From a bacterium (GTDB lineage: Bacteria; Verrucomicrobiota; Verrucomicrobiia; Limisphaerales; J093), in contig JAKANS010000059.1 of NCBI GenBank assembly GCA_021823625.1, positions 1 through 32,104 on the forward strand: a stretch of 32,104 nt of DNA. Direction: 5' to 3'. Position numbers and translations under genes: made by a program. The notes below the pieces were generated by a model. It did no database searches, was not told the DNA's origin, and worked only from the letters and a program-made list of their open reading frames with translations. This document shows positions 24,632 to 32,104 of the stretch, piece after piece (position 1 is the first letter of the stretch; every line of letters starts with the position of its first letter).

Positions 24632-25966
24632 TCAGGCCGCGACCGGCGTCGCGGTCTGCACGTTATCCCCTACCACTTCGGAGAACGTCCGCACCGTCTG
24701 TTCGGCCATCCGGCGCGCGCTGAACTGGTCCCGCGCCGCCAGGCGGGCTGCGCGCGACAAGGCGAGCCGCCGGGCCGGATCGAGCAACAGACGCTCGAGC
24801 GTGTCGGCCAACGATTCCGGATCGCCGGGTTCGCAAAGATCGCCGGCGCCGCTCGCTTCCACGATCTCGGGAAACGCCGCCAGGCGCGGCTGGACGATCG
24901 GCACGCCGGCGGCCAACGCTTCCACGAGGTAGAGTCCAAAGGCCTCGCCGTACACCGCGGGCACCGAGAAGACCGACAGGGATTTCAGGAAAGCGATCTT
25001 CTCCGCGCGCGACAAATTGGGGTGAAACTCGACCGAACTGGCGGCGCCTCGGACGCGCAGCCGCGCCTTGAGTTCGCGCACGAAAGGCCGGTCGCCCGGG
25101 CCGCAACTGCCGCCGATCTTGAGGCGCAAGCCCGGAATCCGCCCCCGTTGCTTGAGCAGCAGAAACGCCTCGACGAGCGTGTCCAGGCCTTTTTCGCGGC
25201 ACATCCGCGCGAAGAAACCGATCATGGCGGGCGCGGAGCCGTTTTGGGCCGCGGGAGCATCGGCGTCGCCGTAGCCGGCCTGGCTGACCCCCAGCGGGAC
25301 CACCCGGATGCGCTCGGCTCGCAGGCGCAGGCGCGTGGCCATGCGATCCGCAAAGTAGCGGCTGGGCGCGATGAACAGGTCGGCGTCGCAGGTGTTTCCG
25401 CTCAGAATCCGCCACGCCTCGGCGCGTTGCGCGCCCGGCAGGGAATCCAGAAACGATTCCTCGCCGGCCAGCAGGCAAACCACTGGCGAGCCGACCGCCT
25501 GGCGCAAACGCCGGGCAAGCCCGAGCAGGAGAATATTCGAAAGACAGACCACGTCCGGCTTGGGCTGCGTTTTCAACCAGCCGACGAGTTCATCGAGCTC
25601 GCGCGACTGGTTGCCGTGCTCACCCTGGAGCATCGACACCGTGAGATTGCCGACCTGTTCGGGGCGGGTCCTGACGGCGAACCGGCCTACGAGCCGCAGC
25701 AGCCACGGCTGAGCCAGGAAGCGATGGAGCCAGGGCGGCTTGGCCCGCAACAAGGCGCCGTATTGTCCAAGATAGACGTTGATGCCGCTGAAGAAAATGG
25801 GCATGCCCGCGCCGGCGTTGGCCTCATCCAACTTTAGCGGGAGATACATCGGCAACATCAGGGCGGAATGCCCCAGGCGCCGCCACTCGGCAACGAGCGC
25901 GTTGTCGCGGATGCAATTTCCGCAGTAAATGCCCCCGGTACCCGGGGTGATCTGGACGATGTTCAC
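24632..25966 (-). CDS. GT4-family glycosyltransferase
   Basis: 444 residues, GTG start without a clear Shine-Dalgarno. MNIVQITPGTGGIYCGNCIRDNALV is a GT-B N-terminal domain start, DADLFIAPSRYFADRM the inter-domain region, MIGFFARMCREKGLDTLVEAFLLL and LKIGGSCGPGD the nucleotide-sugar domain, and VYGEAFGLYLVEALAAGVPIVQP the GT4 EX7E motif. It transfers a sugar from a nucleotide donor, probably to a glycan or lipid. No polysaccharide neighbours help narrow the acceptor. It is the last clear core gene before the integrative region. Confidence 0.9.
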   Translation of the reverse strand: MNIVQITPGTGGIYCGNCIRDNALVAEWRRLGHSALMLPMYLPLKLDEANAGAGMPIFFSGINVYLGQYGALLRAKPPWLHRFLAQPWLLRLVGRFAVRTRPEQVGNLTVSMLQGEHGNQSRELDELVGWLKTQPKPDVVCLSNILLLGLARRLRQAVGSPVVCLLAGEESFLDSLPGAQRAEAWRILSGNTCDADLFIAPSRYFADRMATRLRLRAERIRVVPLGVSQAGYGDADAPAAQNGSAPAMIGFFARMCREKGLDTLVEAFLLLKQRGRIPGLRLKIGGSCGPGDRPFVRELKARLRVRGAASSVEFHPNLSRAEKIAFLKSLSVFSVPAVYGEAFGLYLVEALAAGVPIVQPRLAAFPEIVEASGAGDLCEPGDPESLADTLERLLLDPARRLALSRAARLAARDQFSARRMAEQTVRTFSEVVGDNVQTATPVAA

Positions 25967-26139
25967 AACTCAACCACGCCCCGCCGTTCTTCGATCGGGC
26001 GGTCGGATATCGCGGAAGACTCGGCGGGCGTCTGACCGTTCACGTTAACCGGCAACAAATAGCCCATGCCGGGTCGCGTGTCCAAGCCCATGCGCGACTG
26101 CAATCGCGAGCGAGCGGTTGGCCTGGCATCGGCCGCCGT

Positions 26140-26185
26140 TGATACCCCACCCTGAATTGTACCGGGATCAACGGTCTGGGAATCC
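26140..26185 (-). repeat. Degenerate tRNA 3' end, copy 1 (probable att site)
   Basis: Read on the minus strand it resembles the anticodon loop to acceptor end of a tRNA, and aligns with the fragment at 28968-29013 with roughly eight differences and one gap. The T-stem/loop is damaged and the terminal CCA has become TCA, so it is a decayed copy. No 5' half is present. It lies in the 506-nt gene-free stretch 25967-26472 between the GT4 gene and the 724-residue protein gene. Confidence 0.6.
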
Positions 26186-26342
26186 CAAACCGGGTCTTCG
26201 CGACCGCCGCCCAAACCCGCACCAAACCCGCATGGAGGTGGCGCAAACTTGCCGTTTTGTCGGTTGGGGTCAAGTGTTGTAAGCACGCATATAACGCCGT
26301 TCCGCGGTTGCGCTTTGTGGTCCGCGCAACGGCGGAAGAAGC

Positions 26343-26370
26343 CGGGGAACGATCGCGCTGCCGTTCCCCG
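26343..26370. promoter_or_regulatory. Perfect 9-bp inverted repeat upstream of the 724-residue protein gene
   Basis: CGGGGAACG pairs with CGTTCCCCG across a 10-nt loop, 102 nt before the ATG at 26473. It could be an operator, a hairpin in the leader, or a terminator without T-run; position suggests a link to the following gene. No promoter boxes are convincing nearby. Confidence 0.4.
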
Positions 26371-26472
26371 AGGCGGGAGGCGAGGGCAAGTTCCTCGCGC
26401 GAAGTCGGGCAGACTGGAATCAAAAAAGACCTGGCGGTGCCCGTTGGGGGCAGACTAATAGTAGTGGTTGCC

Positions 26473-28647
26473 ATGCAGACCCGAGGTCTATCGTCCCGCC
26501 ACGTGACGGCTGACGTTCGTCGCGACACCGACGGGAAGCCGGGCGTATTCACCCTGAGTTTCGCGGGCGAAACCATCTTTCTCGACCCTGGCACACCGTG
26601 GGTAAAGGCGGACACTTACAAATGGATAGCGCGCGGGATCATCGAGCAGCCGCAGTCCTTCCACGTGGAGGCCGACGGCACGGTGGAGATCAACGGCGAG
26701 AAAATCAGCCTTCACGACCCGGTAGGGACGGCCAGGCTCGAACTGGAGATCAACAAACACCATGACCTTCCTGCCGCCCGGAAGGAATCCGCTGCCGAGA
26801 TCGCGCCGGGCACAGCCACGGCTGCCGCGCACCCGCCGGACCGCGTGGTCTTCCACGTGCGGCTCGATCAGCTCGGGCATCTGCACATCGACTGTTGTGC
26901 CGGGGAGGAGCGAACGGCCACCAGCCTGCGCGGCTTGTCGTCGCTGATCCAGAATGGACTGATGCTCAAGCCGGGCCAGCTCCACGTGGATCCCTTGCAG
27001 CGGCACGTCGAGATCGACGGGGTGCTTTTCGAGTGCAACGAAGCGGGCGCCCGGCAACTGGAGACCGCGCTCAATTACAGCTATGCCCCAGCGCTCAAAG
27101 ACAGCCGCGAGACTCCGATCCTGGTACGGGAGAATCCCGCCTCCCCCACCGGTTTTGACATCCGATTCGAGATGCTTCGCGCCGGCGCACGCGTTGAAGT
27201 GAAAGGGCATCTATCCGAAGAGAAGTTGGAAATTCTGCAGGATCCGACGCGAAGCAACCTGCTGAAGCCCGGCATCCTGCTCCGCCTGACGCCGCCTTTC
27301 CTGATCGTGCGCCGCCGCCGCCCCGATGGAGGCGAAGAAAAGGTGCCGGAGTTGCCTGACTTGCAGTATCTCCGCTCCACTGCGATCGAGCTCCAACAGT
27401 TACTCAACCACCCCCTGGTCCGCCGCGGCGCCGGCCCCGCCACCCCCACGGCCGGGGCGGAAGAGCCGGCGGAATTGGTGGCACTGCGGGTTCGTCGCAG
27501 ACCGCAGAATCAGCTCTCCCTTTGGCTGGAGTTGGTGACGAGCAAAGGCGGGACGTCCGAAGGTTGCGCCTTCACGCACCACAACCTCACCGAGCTCCAG
27601 CACGTGGGGAGTTTTCTGTCGCATCTGGACGTAACGCTCTCGCTGGACAACCAGCAGCTCAGCGTGTTGAACAAGAGCACGGGCGAGGAGCAGCACATCG
27701 TCGTGGACTACAACAGTGCTGACGACGACCTGGCCCGCGCCGGGCAGATGCTCACCGCTTCGCTCAAACCCCCGATGCCGCGTAAACCCAAGCCGGCAGC
27801 GAGTCCGGCGATCAGTCCGCACCCTCCCTCGGTCGAACCGCACGGCTTGGACTTCCGGCCTGAGCAGCCCGGTCCGGCGTTCACGGCGACCAGGCCGCCG
27901 GAACCCCGAAGCGTTTCCACGACCATATTCCTTGCGCCTGCCACTCCGGTGAATCCGTCTCCTACCGCCACCGCCGCCCCCTCGCCGCCCCCCGCCGTTC
28001 AGGCGCCTGCGCCCGCGGCAATCCCCGATGGCCAGCGTCCCGCTGACGTGACTGAGACCGCGACCGGGGAGCAACCGGCGGCGCCTCCGGACCAAGGGCG
28101 GCCCGGCAGTGCGGAGGCGGATGGTTTCCCTGCCGCCGATCCCCTGGAGACGGTGAAGCGGGTCTTCGAGGCGGTGGCCGAAGGTTCGGCGCTTCCCGTG
28201 CAGGACGAGCACCTGAGCCTGCCCTTCGCGTTCACCGACCGGCGGTTTCAGGTTCTGGCCTTCGACGGCCGCGCCGTTGAAAGTGTGCTGGACCTGCGTT
28301 CGGAAGCCTTCGCGGGGTTCTACCTCACGCATCTCAACGCGCAGAACATCTTGCTCGTGTATGCGAACCGGGGCCGACACATCGAGTTCGGCCCGCAACG
28401 TTGCGAACTCCAGGCATCGGTTTCGGCTGAGCCGGACGAGTTCAAGGGCCCCGGCCTGCTGGGCCTGGCACAAGACCGCGAGGGGAACTTCGCTTTTGTC
28501 GTGACGCCGGCATTCCGGGCCTGGGTCAGGATCCGCGAAAAGCCTTACTTGGAAGCGGCCGCGCGTTTTCTGACTTCCGTCGAGACCGCCGCCGGTCCGC
28601 AGGATTTCACGTTGATCTGGCCGCGGGGGTTGGACGCGCGGGGCTAG
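26473..28647 (+). CDS. Unrecognised 724-residue protein with degenerate repeated beta-rich modules
   Basis: I do not recognise a family. The ATG at 26473 opens a frame with no signal peptide or membrane segment. Residues ~25-95, ~125-200, ~225-315 and ~335-430 look like four diverged copies of one beta-rich module; the first three align at IIEQPQSFHVEADGTVEING, LMLKPGQLHVDPLQRHVEI and NLLKPGILLRLTPPFLIV. Residues ~435-550 are a Pro/Ala/Thr-rich linker, and ~550-724 a separate globular domain (LPFAFTDRRFQVLAFDGRAVESVLDLR, FYLTHLNAQNILLVYANRGRHI, FVVTPAFRAWVRI). The layout suggests a cytoplasmic scaffold or binding protein. It lies between two tRNA-end fragments, so it is probably cargo of an integrated element. 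A longer frame to 26257 exists but crosses the hairpin and reads as low-complexity Arg/Ser. Confidence 0.7.
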   Translation: MQTRGLSSRHVTADVRRDTDGKPGVFTLSFAGETIFLDPGTPWVKADTYKWIARGIIEQPQSFHVEADGTVEINGEKISLHDPVGTARLELEINKHHDLPAARKESAAEIAPGTATAAAHPPDRVVFHVRLDQLGHLHIDCCAGEERTATSLRGLSSLIQNGLMLKPGQLHVDPLQRHVEIDGVLFECNEAGARQLETALNYSYAPALKDSRETPILVRENPASPTGFDIRFEMLRAGARVEVKGHLSEEKLEILQDPTRSNLLKPGILLRLTPPFLIVRRRRPDGGEEKVPELPDLQYLRSTAIELQQLLNHPLVRRGAGPATPTAGAEEPAELVALRVRRRPQNQLSLWLELVTSKGGTSEGCAFTHHNLTELQHVGSFLSHLDVTLSLDNQQLSVLNKSTGEEQHIVVDYNSADDDLARAGQMLTASLKPPMPRKPKPAASPAISPHPPSVEPHGLDFRPEQPGPAFTATRPPEPRSVSTTIFLAPATPVNPSPTATAAPSPPPAVQAPAPAAIPDGQRPADVTETATGEQPAAPPDQGRPGSAEADGFPAADPLETVKRVFEAVAEGSALPVQDEHLSLPFAFTDRRFQVLAFDGRAVESVLDLRSEAFAGFYLTHLNAQNILLVYANRGRHIEFGPQRCELQASVSAEPDEFKGPGLLGLAQDREGNFAFVVTPAFRAWVRIREKPYLEAAARFLTSVETAAGPQDFTLIWPRGLDARG

Positions 28648-28967
28648 CGACTCGGCTTTGGAAGGCGGGCGAGTTTCGGCGCGACTTCCCGTGGCGACTC
28701 CCCGGTGGGATAAGGCTTGAACCGGCGCCTGCCCGGGGCGTAGTTGGCCACCCTGAAGGCCCAGTTGCCCGCAGGTGTGCGAGACGCTACGCGGTTACGA
28801 GCTCGCGGTCCATAGATACGATTCGCGGCCAAGTTCGTGGCGTTGCTCGACTGGCACGCGACGAAGAATTTAACGGGCGCTCACTGGCGCATTACCATTG
28901 CTCGAGCGCAAGAGGATCTGCGTTTTGCCCTCCCGTCCCGATGCCCGAAAGCTCAAATGCTTCCGGT
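28648..28967. other. Gene-free stretch, nothing recognised
   Basis: A minus-strand frame of 62 codons covers 28644-28832 but has no ribosome binding site and no recognisable sequence. I see no RNA gene or clear hairpin. The stretch ends at the second tRNA-end fragment. Confidence 0.4.
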
Positions 28968-29013
28968 TGGTACCCCCACCCTGAATTGAACAGGGATCCA
29001 CGGTTTAGGAAAC
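28968..29013 (-). repeat. tRNA 3' end, copy 2, in front of the integrase (probable att site)
   Basis: On the minus strand: an anticodon-loop-like TTTCCTAAA (anticodon CCT, Arg type), a 4-5 nt variable loop, a perfect 5-bp T stem (CCCTG/CAGGG) around TTCAATT, seven acceptor bases, discriminator A and an encoded CCA. The 5' half of the tRNA is missing: upstream sequence does not supply a matching acceptor strand. Such 3' fragments are what site-specific integration into a tRNA gene leaves at an island end. It stands 15 nt before the integrase start codon. Confidence 0.75.
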
Positions 29014-29028
29014 AGGGTAGCTTGCGGC

Positions 29029-30624
29029 ATGAATACATGCAGCGAACACCTTGAAAATACGGGGGTTTCTGAAGTTTGTCCAGAACTGCGGACAACCAAT
29101 CTGATACCGCAATGTGATACTGTTTCCGTGAAAGCGGAAAACGGCAAAACCAAGAGCCTCTGGACGAAAGCTCCGGTCGCCAACCTAGTTCGCTACGAGC
29201 CTTCGGGCATCTACTTCGCCCGCGCGAAAGTGCGCGGCAAGCTCATCCGAAAGTCGCTCGACACGAATGTCCTTTCCGTGGCCAAGCAACGGCTGGCCGA
29301 CGTGCTGGACGCCGAGCACCGCTCCGTCGCTCCCCGCAGCGCCAAGATCGTCGGGAAGATGATCTTTGCGGCGGGGTTGGACATCTTCCAGCAGCGGCAG
29401 AAGCAAGACCCTGAACTCAAGCCGCGCAGCGTCGAATACAACGAACGCACCGCCGAGTGCCTTCTGAAGACATGGCCGTCCCTCTCCGAGACGGACATGA
29501 AAAAGATCACGAAGGAGGAGTGCATGGACTGGCGGGCGCGGTTCGGCCAAAAGTATTCCGCCACTGTGACGAACGGAGCCCTTTCGATTCTGCGCCGCGT
29601 GCTGGACATTGCCATCGAAGCCGGGGTGCGTTACGACAATCCCGCCAAGGCCAAGGAAGTAAAGCGCGCGCGTGTCCCGCAAAAGGAATTGCGCTTGCCG
29701 GAACCTGACCAGTTCATCGCGCTCGTGAAGCACGTTCGCGGGAACGGCAGCGGCAAGGGAGGACTTTGCGCGGACGCGATCGAATTCTTCTCCTATTGCG
29801 GACCTCGTTTGACCGAGGCAGCGAGAATCCTTGGACGCGACTGCGATTTCACGCGTGGCGAAATCATCATCCGTGGCGACCCCGAAACGGGAACGAAGAA
29901 TTGGGAGATGCGCCGCGTGCCGATGATTCCCGAAATGCGGAAGCTCCTCGACCGCCTCAAAGCCGACCGTGGCGAGGAAGACTTTCTCAAGAATCCCGTG
30001 TGCCGCGTTCGGAAGTTCAATCGTTCGCTCAAGAACGCCTGCAAGCAACTCGGCCTGCATCATCTCACGCACCACGACCTGCGCCACCTGTTTGCGACCC
30101 GCGCGATTGAATCGGGCGTGCCGATTCCGACGGTCGCGAAATGGCTTGGGCACAAAGACGGCGGGGTGCTGGCAATGGAGACCTACGGACATCTGCGCGA
30201 TACGCATTCGGCGGACATGGCGCAGAAGGTTGTTTTCGCAGCCGAGAAACCAGCGGAGACGAAGCCGACAGCAACAAAGACTCCCACTGCAACCCCGGCC
30301 AATGTCGTCCCGATGCCGGCCAGCGAGGAAGACCGGAAGGCTGCGGCCAAGGCCAAAGCCAAATACAAGTTTCCGTGGTGGGCCTCGACCAACCCGGTCG
30401 AAGTGTTTTGGGGCCAGGTCAACGAACCGGTGCGGATCGTTTCCCTTGAGAAATACCACGAGTGCGCCACTGCCGCGATGGGCCGCGAAGTATTCGCTCA
30501 GGAGCTTGCTGACCCCGACTCGCTCCGGGATGAATTCGTCGAGCGCACCGGCAAGAGAGTCATAGCGGAGCTTTCGTCCAAAATCCCGCACCCCGCGCCT
30601 GAAAAACAGGCTGTGGTGTGCTAA
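29029..30624 (+). CDS. Tyrosine recombinase (integrase) with C-terminal extension
   Basis: 531 residues. All catalytic residues are visible: Arg260 (CGPRLTEAARI), Lys290, His349-x-x-Arg352 (HHDLRHLFATR), His375 (KWLGHK) and Tyr386 (METYGHLRD). The SAM-like core-binding domain covers ~105-205, preceded by an arm-type N-terminal region. After ~405 there is a Thr/Pro/Ala linker and a further ~100 residues (YKFPWWASTNPVEVFWGQV…) that ordinary integrases lack. It probably integrates the island at a tRNA gene, since the tRNA 3' end fragment lies directly upstream. The start at 29029 is the first ATG; a shorter start is possible. A small membrane-protein gene follows 12 nt after the stop. Confidence 0.92.
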   Translation: MNTCSEHLENTGVSEVCPELRTTNLIPQCDTVSVKAENGKTKSLWTKAPVANLVRYEPSGIYFARAKVRGKLIRKSLDTNVLSVAKQRLADVLDAEHRSVAPRSAKIVGKMIFAAGLDIFQQRQKQDPELKPRSVEYNERTAECLLKTWPSLSETDMKKITKEECMDWRARFGQKYSATVTNGALSILRRVLDIAIEAGVRYDNPAKAKEVKRARVPQKELRLPEPDQFIALVKHVRGNGSGKGGLCADAIEFFSYCGPRLTEAARILGRDCDFTRGEIIIRGDPETGTKNWEMRRVPMIPEMRKLLDRLKADRGEEDFLKNPVCRVRKFNRSLKNACKQLGLHHLTHHDLRHLFATRAIESGVPIPTVAKWLGHKDGGVLAMETYGHLRDTHSADMAQKVVFAAEKPAETKPTATKTPTATPANVVPMPASEEDRKAAAKAKAKYKFPWWASTNPVEVFWGQVNEPVRIVSLEKYHECATAAMGREVFAQELADPDSLRDEFVERTGKRVIAELSSKIPHPAPEKQAVVC

Positions 30625-30636
30625 ATTGCGGAACGC

Positions 30637-30900
30637 ATGGAATTCCTGCTCATCATCGGAATCGGAGCGCTTATCGCTATCTGGGCCGTCATCGGCACCA
30701 GACCGAAGCGCCCGATTCATTTTGGGCGACGGTCGTCCCCCAACCGCCAGTTTTCTCCCAGCGCAACGCCGTCTTGGAAGAAGGATGCTGCCCTGTCGCA
30801 CCCGATTGGGGAGTTGGAGTATCTCGAAGGCATCGAGCGGCACGACAACGATCCAGAGCATCAGCCTTTCCCTCTGCCGCCTCCGCACCCCAAAGAGTGA
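30637..30900 (+). CDS. Small single-pass membrane protein, unknown
   Basis: 87 residues. Residues 2-20 (EFLLIIGIGALIAIWAVIG) form one membrane helix at the extreme N-terminus, followed by a basic and Pro-rich soluble tail with acidic stretches. It starts 12 nt after the integrase stop, so it may be cotranscribed. I do not recognise it. Confidence 0.55.
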   Translation: MEFLLIIGIGALIAIWAVIGTRPKRPIHFGRRSSPNRQFSPSATPSWKKDAALSHPIGELEYLEGIERHDNDPEHQPFPLPPPHPKE

Positions 30901-30961
30901 CCTCCGGTTTCGTAGGCCACTCTGGCTTGTTCTGCTTCCCGGAAATGCTACGCTCAATCGC

Positions 30962-31441
30962 ATGGCGAACATGCACACGCCGGAAGAATCAGCCATCAAC
31001 GAGCATTCCTGCGCCTTGGCTTGCATCGTTTCCTTGGCTCGGGATTGCGGAGTGAGCGTAACGCAGGGCGATTTGATCGCCAAATACACGCCGCAGATTC
31101 CAAAATGGCAGGCGACTCCCGGTTTGCTGAACCTCACGGAAATGATTGGTTTTTTGCGAGTCCTGCTGAACGCTAAAGCGTGCGTGATTACCGACGACAA
31201 GACCGAGTGCCTGAGATTGTTGCAGGAAGCCGATACAATCGGCGGCTTCGTAATCACCAAGAAGTATTGGGACGAGAACGGCAATCTGGCTGACTTTAAT
31301 CACTGCAGGCGAATCGTAAGGTTTTCAGGCGACGGATTGATGCTAATGAATCCCAAACAACAGGGGCAGGCAGATACCGTTGGTTGGAAGTGGGACGCTC
31401 TCGGCCTGTGGCAAGCCTTCGCTCTCGTCGTGAAGGCGTAG
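30962..31441 (+). CDS. Papain/C39-peptidase-like small protein
   Basis: 159 residues, no signal peptide. The N-terminal INEHSCALACIVSLARDCG, the central hydrophobic helix LTEMIGFLRVLL, a mid-protein GGFVITKKYW, then FNHCRRIVRFSGDGLMLMNP resemble C39-like/papain-fold proteins in which a Cys at the start of a helix (17 or 21), a His (114) and an Asn/Asp (130) form the active site. Members cut leader peptides at GG sites or act as inactive binding domains, effectors or toxins. No transporter or peptide substrate is adjacent. The assignment rests on pattern only. Alternative ATG three codons downstream. Confidence 0.5.
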   Translation: MANMHTPEESAINEHSCALACIVSLARDCGVSVTQGDLIAKYTPQIPKWQATPGLLNLTEMIGFLRVLLNAKACVITDDKTECLRLLQEADTIGGFVITKKYWDENGNLADFNHCRRIVRFSGDGLMLMNPKQQGQADTVGWKWDALGLWQAFALVVKA

Positions 31442-31452
31442 GCGCGTCTCGA

Positions 31453-31971
31453 TTAGCTTTGCTCCGAATACGGGTTGCGCGTCGTCCGAATCAGATTCGC
31501 CACGGTCCTGTCGCCCGTCGGATCATCCGGCGGAAACGTTGAAGCCGAAGATTGCCGCGCCCGCGACGCGAGCGGCCCGTTGCTCGCCCTGATTTCTGAG
31601 AGTGACCCCACTAACGAGCCGCCGCCAAAGCCACCGTTCAGCGACGCTGCGGATAACGACTCGAAACCCGACGCTGCCGTAACAATGCCCGCCTTCAATG
31701 CGTCGCCAATGCCCGCTGCACCTGTGCCCGTCGCCACCAGCGTAGTCGCACCGGCTCCCACAGCGGTCCGTCCCGCAGCGAACGCGCCGCTCAGAAGGTG
31801 TGACGCCGCCATTGAGCCTGTCGCGACTGCCTTCTGAATGATGACCGGCGCGGCGATTGTGCTAAAGATCAACCAAATCGCCAGGAACGCGACCCCCATC
31901 AGGTTTTGCAGCGAATACAAGTCCGTGCCGCCGATGATGGGATACGCGCGCAGGAATGAGCGGTCGGTCAT
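31453..31971 (-). CDS. TrbL/VirB6-like short membrane protein, possibly a fragment
   Basis: 172 residues. One hydrophobic helix (LMGVAFLAIWLIFSTIAAPVII, ~24-45) is followed by an Ala/Gly-rich stretch (GAFAAGRTAVGAGATTLVATGTGAAG), a Gly/Ser region and a polar tail. This resembles the C-terminal part of TrbL/VirB6 proteins, which form the inner-membrane pore of type IV conjugation systems, but the usual multiple N-terminal membrane segments are absent. The frame stays open to a TAA at 32061-32059 without a good start. It ends 11 nt from the convergent C39-like gene. It may be a truncated conjugation gene of the island. Confidence 0.5.
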   Translation of the reverse strand: MTDRSFLRAYPIIGGTDLYSLQNLMGVAFLAIWLIFSTIAAPVIIQKAVATGSMAASHLLSGAFAAGRTAVGAGATTLVATGTGAAGIGDALKAGIVTAASGFESLSAASLNGGFGGGSLVGSLSEIRASNGPLASRARQSSASTFPPDDPTGDRTVANLIRTTRNPYSEQS

Positions 31972-32039
31972 AAAATCGGTTCTTCCGGGATCTCCGTGGG
32001 ATTTTTCATTGGCGAACTTGAAGATGAGTGGGGGCGCTT

Positions 32040-32064
32040 GAATAACTCCCCGGCGGAGTTATTC
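32040..32064. promoter_or_regulatory. Perfect 10-bp inverted repeat upstream of the TrbL-like gene
   Basis: GAATAACTCC and GGAGTTATTC face each other across CCGGC. The arms are AT-rich, unlike the GC-rich palindromes elsewhere in the window, and no T-run follows on either strand. It lies 69 nt before the minus-strand ATG and could be an operator or a leader hairpin. Confidence 0.5.
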
Positions 32065-32104
32065 ACAATCCAGGCGGCGAGCGAGGCGAGTTCTGGCTCG
32101 GGGA

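Noticed and set aside
26040..26615. 191-codon minus-strand frame upstream of the island protein
   Set aside because: It reads across the tRNA-end fragment and hairpin and shows no protein motif.
28968..29013. A complete functional tRNA gene
   Set aside because: Only the 3' half is present; the anticodon stem pairs poorly and there is no 5' acceptor strand or D arm upstream.

Overview
The window is GC-rich and looks like a chromosomal piece of a Gram-negative member of the Verrucomicrobiota (Pedosphaera/Limisphaerales-like). This inference rests on the mix of families: two DUF1080 (3-keto-disaccharide hydrolase-type) genes, an NHL-repeat exported protein with a C-terminal domain typical of the phylum, an ECF sigma factor with a membrane-spanning glycine-rich tail, a Gfo/Idh-lpxB pair, MauE-like membrane proteins, and many dispersed GC-rich palindromes and heptamer repeats. 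There is no rRNA, no complete tRNA and no CRISPR array.

Layout. 1-5.2 kb is an accessory, repeat-rich region. It holds a PIG-V-type mannosyltransferase, a visibly AT-richer two-gene unit (MauE/DoxX-like membrane protein plus a 12-cysteine exported protein), several dispersed repeats, a 9-bp minisatellite, and three gene remnants including a Xer recombinase tail. 5.3-7.5 kb carries a NusG/RfaH-type antiterminator and a sigma factor with a membrane segment and Gly-rich tail. 7.6-13.4 kb (minus strand) carries a SIS-domain protein, class II DAHP synthase, a B12-binding radical SAM enzyme, a secreted EEP-family phosphatase/nuclease, and a chimeric gene that joins part of a response regulator to a histidine kinase. 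13.5-17.2 kb (plus strand) has an EboD-like sugar-phosphate cyclase and an EboF-like phosphodiesterase, followed by a RelE/antitoxin module trapped between eboF and a diverged second copy of the eboF 3' end.

17.2-26 kb: NHL-repeat protein, a broken DUF1080 gene, a TatT-TatP (TRAP-type substrate binding) pair without permease genes, Gfo/Idh oxidoreductase overlapping lpxB (lipid A synthesis), an intact DUF1080 gene and a GT4 glycosyltransferase. 26.1-32.1 kb is an integrative region. Two degenerate copies of a tRNA 3' end, 2.8 kb apart and in the same orientation, flank an unrecognised 724-residue protein built from degenerate repeated modules. The second copy lies directly in front of a tyrosine integrase with an unusual C-terminal extension. 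Small island genes follow: a membrane peptide, a papain/C39-like protein and a TrbL/VirB6-like fragment.

The candidates for something undescribed are: the AT-rich MauE-like plus 12-Cys operon; the toxin-antitoxin module nested in a diverged eboF duplication; the repeated-module island protein; the receiver-kinase chimera; and a family of repeats with 7-bp periodicity inserted in frame inside enzymes.
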